Positions 1 through 5,829 of a stretch of DNA of 5,829 nucleotides are shown one piece after another. The notes under the pieces are model-generated. The model saw only the letters and a list, made by a program, of their open reading frames with translations, was not told where the DNA came from and searched no databases. Position 1 is the stretch's first letter. The number at the start of each line of letters is the position of its first letter. The stretch comes from Ornithinimicrobium sp. Lineage in GTDB: Bacteria > Actinomycetota > Actinomycetes > Actinomycetales > Dermatophilaceae. The position numbers were made by a program, and so were the translations under genes. The DNA is taken from NCBI GenBank assembly GCA_030145965.1, contig JASKZT010000073.1, positions 1-5,829 on the forward strand, in the 5' to 3' direction.

Positions 1-685
1 CGTCGAAGTTGGCCAGGCGGTTGGCGGTGGCCCGGACCTCGCGGCGCATCCGCCGCTCCTCCCAGGCGAGGACGGCGTCGTGGGCGCCGAGGCGGGTGAG
101 CATCGCGCCGATGGCGTCGCCGTCGCGGATGACGACCCGGTCGACGCCGCGCACCTCGCGGGCCTTGGCCTGGATCCCCAGCCGGCGGGCCGCGCCGACG
201 AGGGCCAGCGCCGCCTCGGGCCCGGGGCAGGTGATCTCGAGGGAGGAGGACCGGCCGGGCTCGGTGATCGAGCCGTGCGCGAGGAAGGCCCCTCGCCAGG
301 CGGCCTCGGCGTCGCAGACCGAGGCGCCGACGACGCGCGGCGGCAGGCCGCGCACGGGGCGGCCACGGTGGTCGATGAGGCCGGTCTGGCGCGCCAGCGA
401 CTCCCCGTCGGAGGTGGCGCGCACGACGTACCGGGTGTGCTTGCGCAGGCCGCCGGGGCTCATGACCATGAGCTCGCTGCTGCTGCCGTAGACCTCGGCC
501 ATGAAGGCGCGCAGCCGGCGCGCGCTCTGGGCGGTGTCCAGCTCGGCCTCGATGACGATGCGCCCGCCGACGATGTGCAGCCCGCCGGCGAAGCGCAGCA
601 TGGTGGACACCTCCGCCTTGCGGCAGCAGGTCTTGGTCACCGGGAGCCTGCTGAGCTCGTCCTTGACCTTCGCGGTCATCGCCAC
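1..685 (-). CDS. whiA: WhiA, sporulation/cell-division DNA-binding regulator (N-terminal 228 residues; 3' end outside window)
   Basis: WhiA is a cytoplasmic DNA-binding protein. In Streptomyces it works with WhiB to switch on sporulation septation genes; in non-sporulating Gram-positives it affects division and chromosome handling. The frame stays open from GTG 685 to the window edge, so the gene is cut, with roughly 100 residues missing if it has the usual length near 327. Seen in order: [15 protein letters not shown] (2-16); [20 protein letters not shown] (18-37); the two-part LAGLIDADG homing-endonuclease-like fold, including [12 protein letters not shown] (97-108) and [15 protein letters not shown] (130-144) followed by [11 protein letters not shown] (149-159); then [12 protein letters not shown] (217-228), which begins the linker into the helix-turn-helix domain off the left edge. 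WhiA proteins keep this fold but lack nuclease activity. The start was chosen from the AGGAGG 9 nt upstream and the conserved N-terminus; ATG at 679 is an alternative two codons later. It is the last visible gene of the uvrC-rapZ-yvcK-whiA run. Confidence 0.97.
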   Translation of the reverse strand, partial: MAMTAKVKDELSRLPVTKTCCRKAEVSTMLRFAGGLHIVGGRIVIEAELDTAQSARRLRAFMAEVYGSSSELMVMSPGGLRKHTRYVVRATSDGESLARQTGLIDHRGRPVRGLPPRVVGASVCDAEAAWRGAFLAHGSITEPGRSSSLEITCPGPEAALALVGAARRLGIQAKAREVRGVDRVVIRDGDAIGAMLTRLGAHDAVLAWEERRMRREVRATANRLANFD

Positions 686-819
686 AGCCGTCAACCTCCT
701 GGTGCGCTCGGGCGGCGTGGGCGTCGTCGGTCGTGCGTGGGTCCCACCCGCGACCGGCAGGCTACCCTGTCCGGGGCCGCGGGCCGCCGTCCCGCCGGCA
801 CCAGAGGCGCCCGCCGCGC
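686..819 (-). promoter_or_regulatory. yvcK-whiA intergenic region with a possible whiA promoter
   Basis: This 134-nt gap is the longest non-coding stretch in the window. On the minus strand it holds GGGTAGCCT; the hexamer TAGCCT (759-764) resembles actinobacterial -10 elements of the TAnnnT type and lies 74 nt before the whiA GTG. No matching TTGAC-like -35 is found at 16-19 nt upstream, so the promoter call is weak. Streptomyces whiA is known to be transcribed from its own promoter as well as by readthrough, which makes a promoter here plausible. No terminator with a T-tract follows yvcK, so readthrough into whiA is likely. Confidence 0.3.
695..700 (-). promoter_or_regulatory. whiA: Shine-Dalgarno site of whiA
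   Basis: AGGAGG on the minus strand lies 9 nt before the GTG at 685 and 15 nt before the in-frame ATG at 679. The spacing favours GTG as the start, giving the conserved N-terminus (M)[10 protein letters not shown] of actinobacterial WhiA. It is a strong site compared with the poor ones before uvrC, rapZ and yvcK, which indicates that whiA is translated independently of yvcK. Confidence 0.85.
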
Positions 820-1779
820 TCATGGGGCGGGCACCGAGAGGATGTCGCGGTAGGCCGCCGCGAGGCGCAGCGTGTCGTGCAGCCCGGGCGTGCGGGGGTT
901 GCTGACGTGGCTGACCACGAGCCGGGCGTCGACCTCGGCCACGGCGGCCTCGAGGGCTCCTCGCTCCGCCGGGGTGCGGACCACCTGAGGGTCGGCGACG
1001 ACGTGGTCGAAGGTGAGCCCCGGGGCGTGCTGCACGATCGCGTGGACGTGCTCGGCGACCGTGTAGCCGCTGGTCTCGTCGTCGGTGAGGCTGACGTTCA
1101 GCGTGAGCACCTTGACCGCCGGCGTCTCCCGCAGCGCGCGCAGCAGGTCGGGCACGAGCAGGTGGGGCATGACGGAGGTGAACCACGAGCCCGGGCCGAG
1201 GACGACGACGTCGGCGAGCTTGATCGCCTCCACCGCCTCGGGGCAGGCCGGCGGGGCCTCGGGCAGCAGCCGGACCCGCTCGACCTTGCCGGGGTGCTTG
1301 GCGGCACGCGACTGGCCGCGGACGGTGGTGCGACGCTCGTCCCCGTTCTCGGGCAGGACGAGGTCGGCCTCGATGTCGAGCGGCACGAGCGACATCGGCA
1401 GCACCCGTCCCCGGGCGTTGAGCAGCCGGCCGACGAGGTCGAGCCCGCGGACGTGCTGGTCGGGCAGCAGGTCCCACAGCGCGGTGATGAGCAGGTTGCC
1501 GAGCGCATGCCCGCCGAGGTCGCCGTCCCCCCGGAAGCGGTGCTGCAGGACCGCCGACCACTGGTGCCCCCAGCCGGTGTCCTCGCACAGGGCGGCCAGC
1601 GCCATCCGCAGGTCGCCGGGCGGCAGGATGTCGAACTCCTCGCGCAGCCGCCCGCTCGAGCCGCCGTCGTCCGCGACGGTGACGACCGCGGTGATGGCCT
1701 CGGTCGTGTGCCGCAGCGCCTGGAGCGACGCGGACAGCCCGTGCCCGCCGCCCAGGGCCACGACGCGGGGGCCGGTCAC
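820..1779 (-). CDS. yvcK: YvcK/CofD-like protein, UDP-sugar-binding gluconeogenesis and cell-wall factor (319 aa)
   Basis: This is a member of the YvcK family (also annotated as putative gluconeogenesis factor), which shares its Rossmann-like fold with the 2-phospho-lactate transferase CofD. Family members studied in Bacillus and mycobacteria bind UDP-sugars such as UDP-GlcNAc and affect carbon use, cell shape and peptidoglycan precursor supply; no transferase activity is established. Motifs seen are [18 protein letters not shown] (6-23), the phosphate/nucleotide-binding glycine loop; [13 protein letters not shown] (34-46); [12 protein letters not shown] (53-64); [13 protein letters not shown] (89-101); and [20 protein letters not shown] (191-210). 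These are near-consensus, so the identification is firm. The GTG at 1779 sits in a GTGA overlap with the rapZ stop, places the glycine motif right at the N-terminus as in relatives, and lacks a clear Shine-Dalgarno, which fits translational reinitiation after rapZ. The longer open frame upstream is only the alternate frame of rapZ. Residues 228-240 differ from the usual N-x-x-Q-x-G-E-T pattern as I remember it. Confidence 0.98.
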   Translation of the reverse strand: MTGPRVVALGGGHGLSASLQALRHTTEAITAVVTVADDGGSSGRLREEFDILPPGDLRMALAALCEDTGWGHQWSAVLQHRFRGDGDLGGHALGNLLITALWDLLPDQHVRGLDLVGRLLNARGRVLPMSLVPLDIEADLVLPENGDERRTTVRGQSRAAKHPGKVERVRLLPEAPPACPEAVEAIKLADVVVLGPGSWFTSVMPHLLVPDLLRALRETPAVKVLTLNVSLTDDETSGYTVAEHVHAIVQHAPGLTFDHVVADPQVVRTPAERGALEAAVAEVDARLVVSHVSNPRTPGLHDTLRLAAAYRDILSVPAP

Positions 1780-2705
1780 TCGCGTCCCAGGTCGCGGTGG
1801 AAGGTGGTCAGCTGCACCCCGACGTCCTCGAGGTCGGACAGGCGCAGGGTCAGGTCCTCGGCGATCGCCACGGAGCGGTGCTTGCCACCGGTGCAGCCGA
1901 CCGCGACGGTGACGAAGCGTCGCCCCTCGGCGAGGTAGCCGGCGACCGCGGTGCGCAGCATCCGCTCGCCGTGGTCGAGGAAGCTGCCGGCGAGGTCCTG
2001 ACTCAGGACGAAGTCGCGGACGGCCTCGTCCTTGCCGGTGTAGGGGCGCATGGCCGGGTCCCAGTAGGGGTTGGGCAGGAAGCGCAGGTCGAGGACGATG
2101 TCGGCGTCCAGCGGGATGCCGTACTTGAAGCCGAAGGACATGACGGCCAGACGCAGCCGGACCTTCGCGCCGGTCTCGATGAGCGAGTCGACCTTCGCGC
2201 TGAGCTGGTGCACGTTGTAGTTGCTCGTGTCGACGACCACGTCGGCGTTGGAACGCAGGTCCGCGAGCAGCCGGCGCTCCCGACGGATGCCGTCGAGGAG
2301 CAGCCCCTCCCCCTGCAGCGGGTGAGGGCGACGGACGGCGTCGAAGCGGCGCACGAGCGCCTCGTCGGAGGCGTCGACGAAGACGACGCGGGGGCGCCAG
2401 CCCCGGTCCCCCAGCGCCTGGAGGGCCTCGGAGAGCTCGGTCGTGAAGTTGCGGCTGCGCACGTCGACGACGGCGGCCACCTTCTGCCGCGCCGGGTCGT
2501 CGGCGGTGACCTCCATGAGCTCGAGGATCATCGAGGGCGGCAGGTTGTCCACGACGTACCACCCCCGGTCCTCGAGCACGTCGCCGGCGGTCGTCCGCCC
2601 GGCGCCGGACATCCCGGTGAGGATGACGACGTCGTGACGCCGGGTCCCGTCCTCCGGCCCGGTGGTCTCGGGGGGAAGCTGGGCGGTGCGGTCCTCGGCA
2701 GTCAC
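1776..2705 (-). CDS. rapZ: RapZ/YvcJ-family nucleotide-binding regulator (309 aa)
   Basis: Cytoplasmic RapZ-family protein. In E. coli RapZ binds glucosamine-6-phosphate and directs decay of the sRNA GlmZ, controlling aminosugar synthesis; the Bacillus homologue YvcJ hydrolyses nucleotides. The actinobacterial role is less defined. The N-terminal P-loop domain shows GMSGAGRTT (31-39) and the family motif WYVVDNLPP (49-57), then [10 protein letters not shown] (78-87) and VVFVDAS (107-113). The C-terminal domain has the family signatures [24 protein letters not shown] in 190-213 and [16 protein letters not shown] (270-285); the latter corresponds to the sugar-phosphate-binding region in E. coli RapZ. 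Length is normal for actinobacteria, with a disordered first 20 or so residues. GTG at 2705 is the first start after an in-frame TGA at 2736-2738; the ribosome binding site is weak. The Walker A lysine position holds Arg37, which I recall as usual in actinobacterial members. The end overlaps yvcK by 4 nt (GTGA), so the two are translationally coupled. Confidence 0.98.
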   Translation of the reverse strand: MTAEDRTAQLPPETTGPEDGTRRHDVVILTGMSGAGRTTAGDVLEDRGWYVVDNLPPSMILELMEVTADDPARQKVAAVVDVRSRNFTTELSEALQALGDRGWRPRVVFVDASDEALVRRFDAVRRPHPLQGEGLLLDGIRRERRLLADLRSNADVVVDTSNYNVHQLSAKVDSLIETGAKVRLRLAVMSFGFKYGIPLDADIVLDLRFLPNPYWDPAMRPYTGKDEAVRDFVLSQDLAGSFLDHGERMLRTAVAGYLAEGRRFVTVAVGCTGGKHRSVAIAEDLTLRLSDLEDVGVQLTTFHRDLGRE

Positions 2706-2776
2706 GGTCGGCCTGTCGTCTCGTGGGCGGGCATCTCACGGCGGGGTCGCGGACCCGGTGGCGCCCGCGCCGGCGG
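2706..2776 (-). other. uvrC-rapZ intergenic gap with two small GC hairpins
   Basis: This 71-nt gap is the first real break in the tight gene packing. Just after the uvrC TAG are two short perfect inverted repeats: GGCGC-CC-GCGCC (2760-2771) and GGGTC-GCG-GACCC (2744-2756). Neither is followed by a T-run on the minus strand, so this is not a classical intrinsic terminator. It could slow RNA polymerase, partly terminate, or stabilise the upstream mRNA end. No convincing -35/-10 pair is visible, and rapZ has only a weak AGG before its GTG. Short palindromes are easily produced by chance at this GC content, so confidence in function is low. Confidence 0.3.
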
Positions 2777-4735
2777 CTAGTCCAGGACCTCGCCGGTACT
2801 CAGGTTAACCGCCGGACCGGGGTCGGCGCCCTGCAGGCGGCCGACGACGGCCGCCGCGACGGCCGGCCCGATGCCCGGGACCTCGACGAGCTCCTCCACG
2901 GTGGCCCGGCGCAGGGCCTTGACCGACCCGAAGCGGGCGAGGAGGGCCTGCTGGCGGGCGGTCCCCAGGCCGGGGATGCCGTCGAGCTGGCTCGTCGTCA
3001 TCGACCGGGACCGGCGCTGGCGGTGGAAGGCGTTGGCGAAGCGGTGGGCCTCGTCGCGGACCCGCTGGAGCAGGTAGAGGGCCTCGCTCGTGCGCGGCAG
3101 GACCACGGGGTACTCGTGCCCGGCCAGCCACACCTCCTCCAGGCGCTTGGCCAGGCCGACGACCGAGACGTCGTCCACGCCCACCTGGGCCAGGGCGGCC
3201 CGGGCGGCGTTGACCTGGGGCAGCCCGCCGTCGACGACGACGAGGTTGGGGGGGTAGCGGAACTTCGTGCTGCGCGCCTCGTCCTTCGGCGTCCCGCCCT
3301 CCGGCGCGTCCTCCGGCGCGGCGGTGTGCCCCTCGGCGGCCCGGGCCCCGTTGACGAGGTGACGGAACCGTCGCGTCAGCACCTCGTGCATGGCGGCGGT
3401 GTCGTCGCCGGTGCCCTCGCGCACGATGAAGCGCCGGTACTCCGACTTGCGGGCCAGGCCGTCCTCGAAGACGACCATCGAGCCGACGACGTCGCTGCCC
3501 TGGACGTGGCTGATGTCGAAGGACTCGATGCGCAGCGGCGCCTCGGGCAGGTCGAGCATCTCCTGCAGCTCCTGCAGGGCCTGGGAGCGCAGCGTGAGGT
3601 CGCCGGACCGGGCGACCTTGTGCCGGGCGAGCGACTGCTCGGCGTTGCGGGCCACCGTCTGCATCAGCGTGCGCTTGTCTCCGCGCTGGGGCACCCGGAC
3701 CCGGACCCGGGAGCCGCGCAGCCGGCTGAGCCACTCCTCCAGCTCGTCGTGGTCGGAGGGCGCCACGGGCACCAGCACCTCGCGCGGCACGTCCTCCCCC
3801 CGCTCCCCGCCGTACACCTGCTGCAGGAGGTGCTCGACGACGGAGGCGACGTCCTCGGCGCCCTTCTCCGAGACCCAGCCGCGCTGCCCGCGCACCCGGC
3901 CCCCGCGCACGTGGAAGACCTGGACGGCGACCTCCAGCTCGTCGTCGGCCAGCGCGTAGACGTCGGCGTCCGTGGCGTCGGGCAGCACGACCGCCGAGCG
4001 CTCCAGCGCGCGCCGCAGGGCGCCGACGTCGTCGCGCAGCCGCGCTGCGGTCTCGAAGTCGAGCTCGGCGGAGGCGTCCTTCATCCGCTGCTCCAGGCGC
4101 CGCACGAAGCGCTGGGTGTCACCGGCCATGAAGTCGCAGAAGTCCTCGGCGATCGCCCGGTGCTCCTCCGCGCTCACCCGGGCGACGCACGGCGCCGAGC
4201 ACTTGTCGATGTAGCCCAGCAGGCACGGCCGGCCCGACTGCGCGGCCCGGCGGAAGACGCCCGTGGAGCAGGTGCGCAGCGGGAAGACGCGCAGGACGGT
4301 GTCCAGCGTCTCGCGGATGGCCCAGGCGTGGGCGTACGGGCCGAAGTAGCGCGTGCCGGGCCGCTTGGCGCCGCGCATGACCTGGGCCCGGGGGAACTCC
4401 TCCCCCATCGTCACGGCGAGGTAGGGGTAGGACTTGTCGTCGCGGTACTTGACGTTGAAACGGGGGTCGAACTCCTTGATCCAGGAGTACTCGAGCTGGA
4501 GCGCCTCGACCTCGTTGCGCACGACCGTCCACTCCACGCTGGCTCCGGTCGTGACCATCTGGCGCGTGCGCGGGTGCAGCGCCCCGAGGTCCTGGAAGTA
4601 GGAGGAGAGGCGCTGGCGCAGCGAGCGCGCCTTGCCGACGTAGATGACCCGCCCGTGCTGGTCGCGGAAGCGGTAGACGCCCGGCTCGGTGGGGATCTCG
4701 CCCGGTCGTGGGCGGTAGCTCGCGGGGTCAGCCAC
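2777..4735 (-). CDS. uvrC: UvrC, excinuclease ABC subunit C (dual-incision nuclease, 652 aa)
   Basis: UvrC cuts the damaged strand on both sides of a lesion after UvrB loading. Domains in order: the GIY-YIG nuclease (about 15-95) with GVYRF (19-23), [12 protein letters not shown] (31-42), Glu77 and Asn94, for the 3' incision. Next is a Cys-containing region with C156, C171, C179 and C183, equivalent to cysteines reported to bind a 4Fe-4S cluster in E. coli UvrC. A UVR helical motif that contacts UvrB follows (about 210-246, core [13 protein letters not shown]). The RNase H-like nuclease has Asp407 (ESFDISH), Asp502 (VVVDGGLPQ) and His564 (DEAHRFAN) for the 5' incision. Two helix-hairpin-helix motifs end the protein (GIPGLG 586-591, VPGIGP 619-624). 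All expected catalytic residues are present. The GTG at 4735 gives the conserved ADPASYRP start and overlaps the upstream Rieske stop by 8 nt. No Shine-Dalgarno is visible, so translation probably depends on coupling. An Ala/Gly/Pro/charged insertion lies at 462-492. Confidence 0.99.
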   Translation of the reverse strand: MADPASYRPRPGEIPTEPGVYRFRDQHGRVIYVGKARSLRQRLSSYFQDLGALHPRTRQMVTTGASVEWTVVRNEVEALQLEYSWIKEFDPRFNVKYRDDKSYPYLAVTMGEEFPRAQVMRGAKRPGTRYFGPYAHAWAIRETLDTVLRVFPLRTCSTGVFRRAAQSGRPCLLGYIDKCSAPCVARVSAEEHRAIAEDFCDFMAGDTQRFVRRLEQRMKDASAELDFETAARLRDDVGALRRALERSAVVLPDATDADVYALADDELEVAVQVFHVRGGRVRGQRGWVSEKGAEDVASVVEHLLQQVYGGERGEDVPREVLVPVAPSDHDELEEWLSRLRGSRVRVRVPQRGDKRTLMQTVARNAEQSLARHKVARSGDLTLRSQALQELQEMLDLPEAPLRIESFDISHVQGSDVVGSMVVFEDGLARKSEYRRFIVREGTGDDTAAMHEVLTRRFRHLVNGARAAEGHTAAPEDAPEGGTPKDEARSTKFRYPPNLVVVDGGLPQVNAARAALAQVGVDDVSVVGLAKRLEEVWLAGHEYPVVLPRTSEALYLLQRVRDEAHRFANAFHRQRRSRSMTTSQLDGIPGLGTARQQALLARFGSVKALRRATVEELVEVPGIGPAVAAAVVGRLQGADPGPAVNLSTGEVLD

Positions 4736-5177
4736 GGATCTGGAGGTCGCCGCCCTCGACGGTCACCGTGAGAGCGGTCAGGCCGGCCTCCGCCGGCCCA
4801 CGCACGACGTCGCCGGTGTCCGCCGCGAACCGGCTGCCGTGGCACGGGCAGACGAGCACGCCGTCCTCGACCTGGGAGGTCATGCACCCCTGGTGCGGGC
4901 AGGTGGCGTCGAACGCCAGGAAGCCTCCCTCGGTCGGCTGGGTCACGACGACCTTGGCGTCGGCGTAGTAGGTCGCCCCGCCGACGGGGGTGTCCGCGGA
5001 CGGGACGGTCACGGTGCCGTCGTGCGACGTGGCCGCAGACGGGCCCGCCCCGCCGGAGCAGGCGGAGAGCGCGGCTCCGGCCACCGGGGCCAGGGCGGCG
5101 GCCTGCAGCACCTGGCGGCGGGTGGCGCGGCACCCGGCGGGTCGGGCCGCGGGCGGGGTCCTCAGCTGGTCGGTCAC
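4728..5177 (-). CDS. Rieske [2Fe-2S] protein, predicted Tat-exported lipoprotein (149 aa)
   Basis: This is a small Rieske-type iron-sulfur protein, presumably an electron carrier held on the outer face of the membrane. The cluster-binding motifs are CPHQGC (93-98) and CPCHGS (110-115). Cys93/His95 and Cys110/His113 should ligate the 2Fe-2S cluster. Cys98 and Cys112 match the disulfide pair seen in cytochrome bc-type Rieske proteins, which would suit a high-potential cluster outside the cytoplasm. The N-terminus has a twin-arginine motif, TRRQVLQ (Arg20-Arg21), then an Ala-rich hydrophobic stretch and a lipobox LSAC ending at Cys40. A Ser/Gly/Ala linker follows, so it should be folded with its cluster, exported by Tat and lipid-anchored. 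The GTG start is set by a strong AGGAGG 5 nt upstream; longer in-frame versions reach back into uvrA and are not credible. Its last 8 nt overlap the uvrC start. The physiological partner is unknown; a role in repair is doubtful because it is exported. Family is secure, function is not. Confidence 0.95.
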   Translation of the reverse strand: MTDQLRTPPAARPAGCRATRRQVLQAAALAPVAGAALSACSGGAGPSAATSHDGTVTVPSADTPVGGATYYADAKVVVTQPTEGGFLAFDATCPHQGCMTSQVEDGVLVCPCHGSRFAADTGDVVRGPAEAGLTALTVTVEGGDLQIRG

Positions 5178-5182
5178 GGTGT

Positions 5183-5188
5183 CCTCCT
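5183..5188 (-). promoter_or_regulatory. Shine-Dalgarno site of the Rieske gene, overlapping the uvrA stop
   Basis: Read on the minus strand, AGGAGG starts on the last base of the uvrA TGA and sits 5 nt before the GTG at 5177. It is the strongest ribosome binding site in the right half of the window. It decides the start of the Rieske gene over the longer open frame that runs back into uvrA. Its overlap with the stop codon suggests that ribosomes finishing uvrA pass over it, so the two genes are probably translationally linked. Confidence 0.85.
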
Positions 5189-5829
5189 CACGCGCTGGTG
5201 CGTCCACGACCGCGGGACAGGCTGCCGCCCGCCTCGAGCAGCGGGGCGAGGAAGGCGCCGGTGTGGCTCGTCGGGTGCTGGGCGACGCGCTCGGGCGTGC
5301 CCTGCACCACGACCGTGCCGCCGCCGTTGCCGCCCTCCGGACCCATGTCCACGATCCAGTCGGCAGACTTGATGACATCCAGGTTGTGCTCGATGACCAG
5401 GACGGTGTTGCCCTTGTCGACCAGGCCCTGCAGCACGCCCAGAAGCCGGTTGAGGTCCTCGAAGTGCAGGCCGGTCGTCGGCTCGTCGAGCACGTAGATC
5501 GTGCGGCCCGAGGAGCGCTTCTGCAGCTCCGATGCCAGCTTGACCCGCTGGGCCTCACCGCCGGAGAGCGTCGTGGCCGGCTGGCCGAGCCGGACGTAGC
5601 CCAGCCCCACCTGGACCAGGGTCGTCAGGTGGCGGCTGATGACCGGGACCGCGGCGAAGAACTCGGACGCCTCCTCGATGGGCATGTCCAGGACGTCGGC
5701 GATGGTGCGGCCCTTGAAGTGGACCTCGAGCGTCTCGCGGTTGTAGCGCCGCCCGTGGCACACCTCGCAGGGGACGTAGACGTCCGGGAGGAAGTTCATC
5801 TCGATCTTCAGCGTGCCGTCGCCGGAGCA
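5188..5829 (-). CDS. uvrA: UvrA, excinuclease ABC subunit A (C-terminal 213 residues; 5' end outside window)
   Basis: This is the C-terminal part of the damage-recognition ATPase of bacterial nucleotide excision repair, which works in the cytoplasm as a dimer and loads UvrB onto damaged DNA. The visible fragment (numbered from the window edge) opens on a Cys, followed by GDG..KIEM and then CEVC at 21-24. This is the end of the C-terminal zinc finger (CxxC-X19-CxxC) whose first Cys is just outside the window. The second ABC ATPase half follows: signature [15 protein letters not shown] (88-102), Walker [17 protein letters not shown] (111-126) and switch-histidine motif [12 protein letters not shown] (143-154). 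The Gly-rich segment GPEGGNGGG and a VVxQGTPE tail match the usual UvrA end, so the C-terminus is complete at the TGA (5188-5190). The stop codon shares one base with the ribosome binding site of the next gene, 10 nt away, which implies co-transcription. Only the reading frame from the window edge is seen; the true start is upstream. Identification is essentially certain. Confidence 0.99.
   Translation of the reverse strand, partial: CSGDGTLKIEMNFLPDVYVPCEVCHGRRYNRETLEVHFKGRTIADVLDMPIEEASEFFAAVPVISRHLTTLVQVGLGYVRLGQPATTLSGGEAQRVKLASELQKRSSGRTIYVLDEPTTGLHFEDLNRLLGVLQGLVDKGNTVLVIEHNLDVIKSADWIVDMGPEGGNGGGTVVVQGTPERVAQHPTSHTGAFLAPLLEAGGSLSRGRGRTSA

Noticed and set aside
1..685. LAGLIDADG-like fold in WhiA as an active homing endonuclease or intein remnant
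   Set aside because: The whole protein matches WhiA, whose domain is known to have lost nuclease function; no intein or intron boundaries are seen.
771..819. Possible terminator after yvcK in the G/C-rich stretch
   Set aside because: Only short CCGCGG-type palindromes are present, with no stable stem and no T-run on the minus strand.
80..853. Plus-strand open frames opposite whiA
   Set aside because: whiA is unmistakable on the minus strand even though it runs off the window; the plus-strand frames are shadows.
733..1938. Plus-strand open frame opposite yvcK and the end of rapZ
   Set aside because: Same GC-driven antisense artefact; composition is biased and there is no convincing ribosome binding site or family motif.
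820..2739. A 639-codon minus-strand frame suggesting a RapZ-YvcK fusion
   Set aside because: Only the last 319 codons read as YvcK. The upstream part is the wrong frame of rapZ and is Arg/Pro/Ala-rich, whereas the true rapZ frame ends in a GTGA overlap.
3693..3710. Three tandem copies of ACCCGG within uvrC
   Set aside because: They encode the alternating Arg-Val strand (RVRVRV) before the conserved PQRGDK motif; a coding by-product rather than a functional repeat.
2723..4771. Long plus-strand open frame (about 680 codons) opposite uvrC
   Set aside because: It is the antisense of a certain gene with all catalytic motifs. The translation is low complexity (rich in Gly, Ala, Val, Leu, Asp, His, Arg) with no recognisable domain. 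High GC removes stop codons in this frame.
4728..5558. Longer start for the Rieske protein (276 codons)
   Set aside because: The extension lies in an alternate frame of uvrA with biased composition. The GTG at 5177 has a strong Shine-Dalgarno and puts a Tat signal and lipobox at the correct distance.

Overview
The window is very GC-rich (roughly 70% by eye, with G/C at most third codon positions). It comes from an actinobacterial chromosome, most likely a Micrococcales-type organism such as an Intrasporangiaceae or Ornithinimicrobiaceae relative. That placement rests on codon use, the gene order and protein features such as an Arg in the RapZ P-loop; it is an inference, not a database match.

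All six genes lie on the minus strand, so transcription runs from the right edge to the left: uvrA (3' end only) > Rieske-type Tat lipoprotein > uvrC > rapZ > yvcK/cofD-like > whiA (5' part only, cut by the left edge). Packing is tight. There are 10 nt between uvrA and the Rieske gene, an 8-nt overlap between Rieske and uvrC, 71 nt between uvrC and rapZ, a 4-nt GTGA overlap between rapZ and yvcK, and 134 nt between yvcK and whiA. All five visible starts are GTG.

The right half is nucleotide excision repair. UvrA recognises damage, UvrC makes both incisions, and a small exported iron-sulfur protein of unknown role is translationally interleaved between them. The left half is the widely conserved rapZ-yvcK-whiA trio: RapZ is a nucleotide- and aminosugar-binding regulator, YvcK a UDP-sugar-binding protein linked to cell-wall precursor control, and WhiA a division/sporulation DNA-binding regulator. 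The link from uvrC to this trio is common in actinobacteria.

No RNA genes, mobile elements, CRISPR arrays or clear phage features were seen. The long plus-strand open frames are antisense artefacts of GC bias. I do not see a previously undescribed system. The items most worth a second look are the Rieske lipoprotein locked between uvrA and uvrC, a small repeat-bearing insertion in UvrC, the hairpin-rich uvrC-rapZ gap, and an unusual stretch in YvcK.
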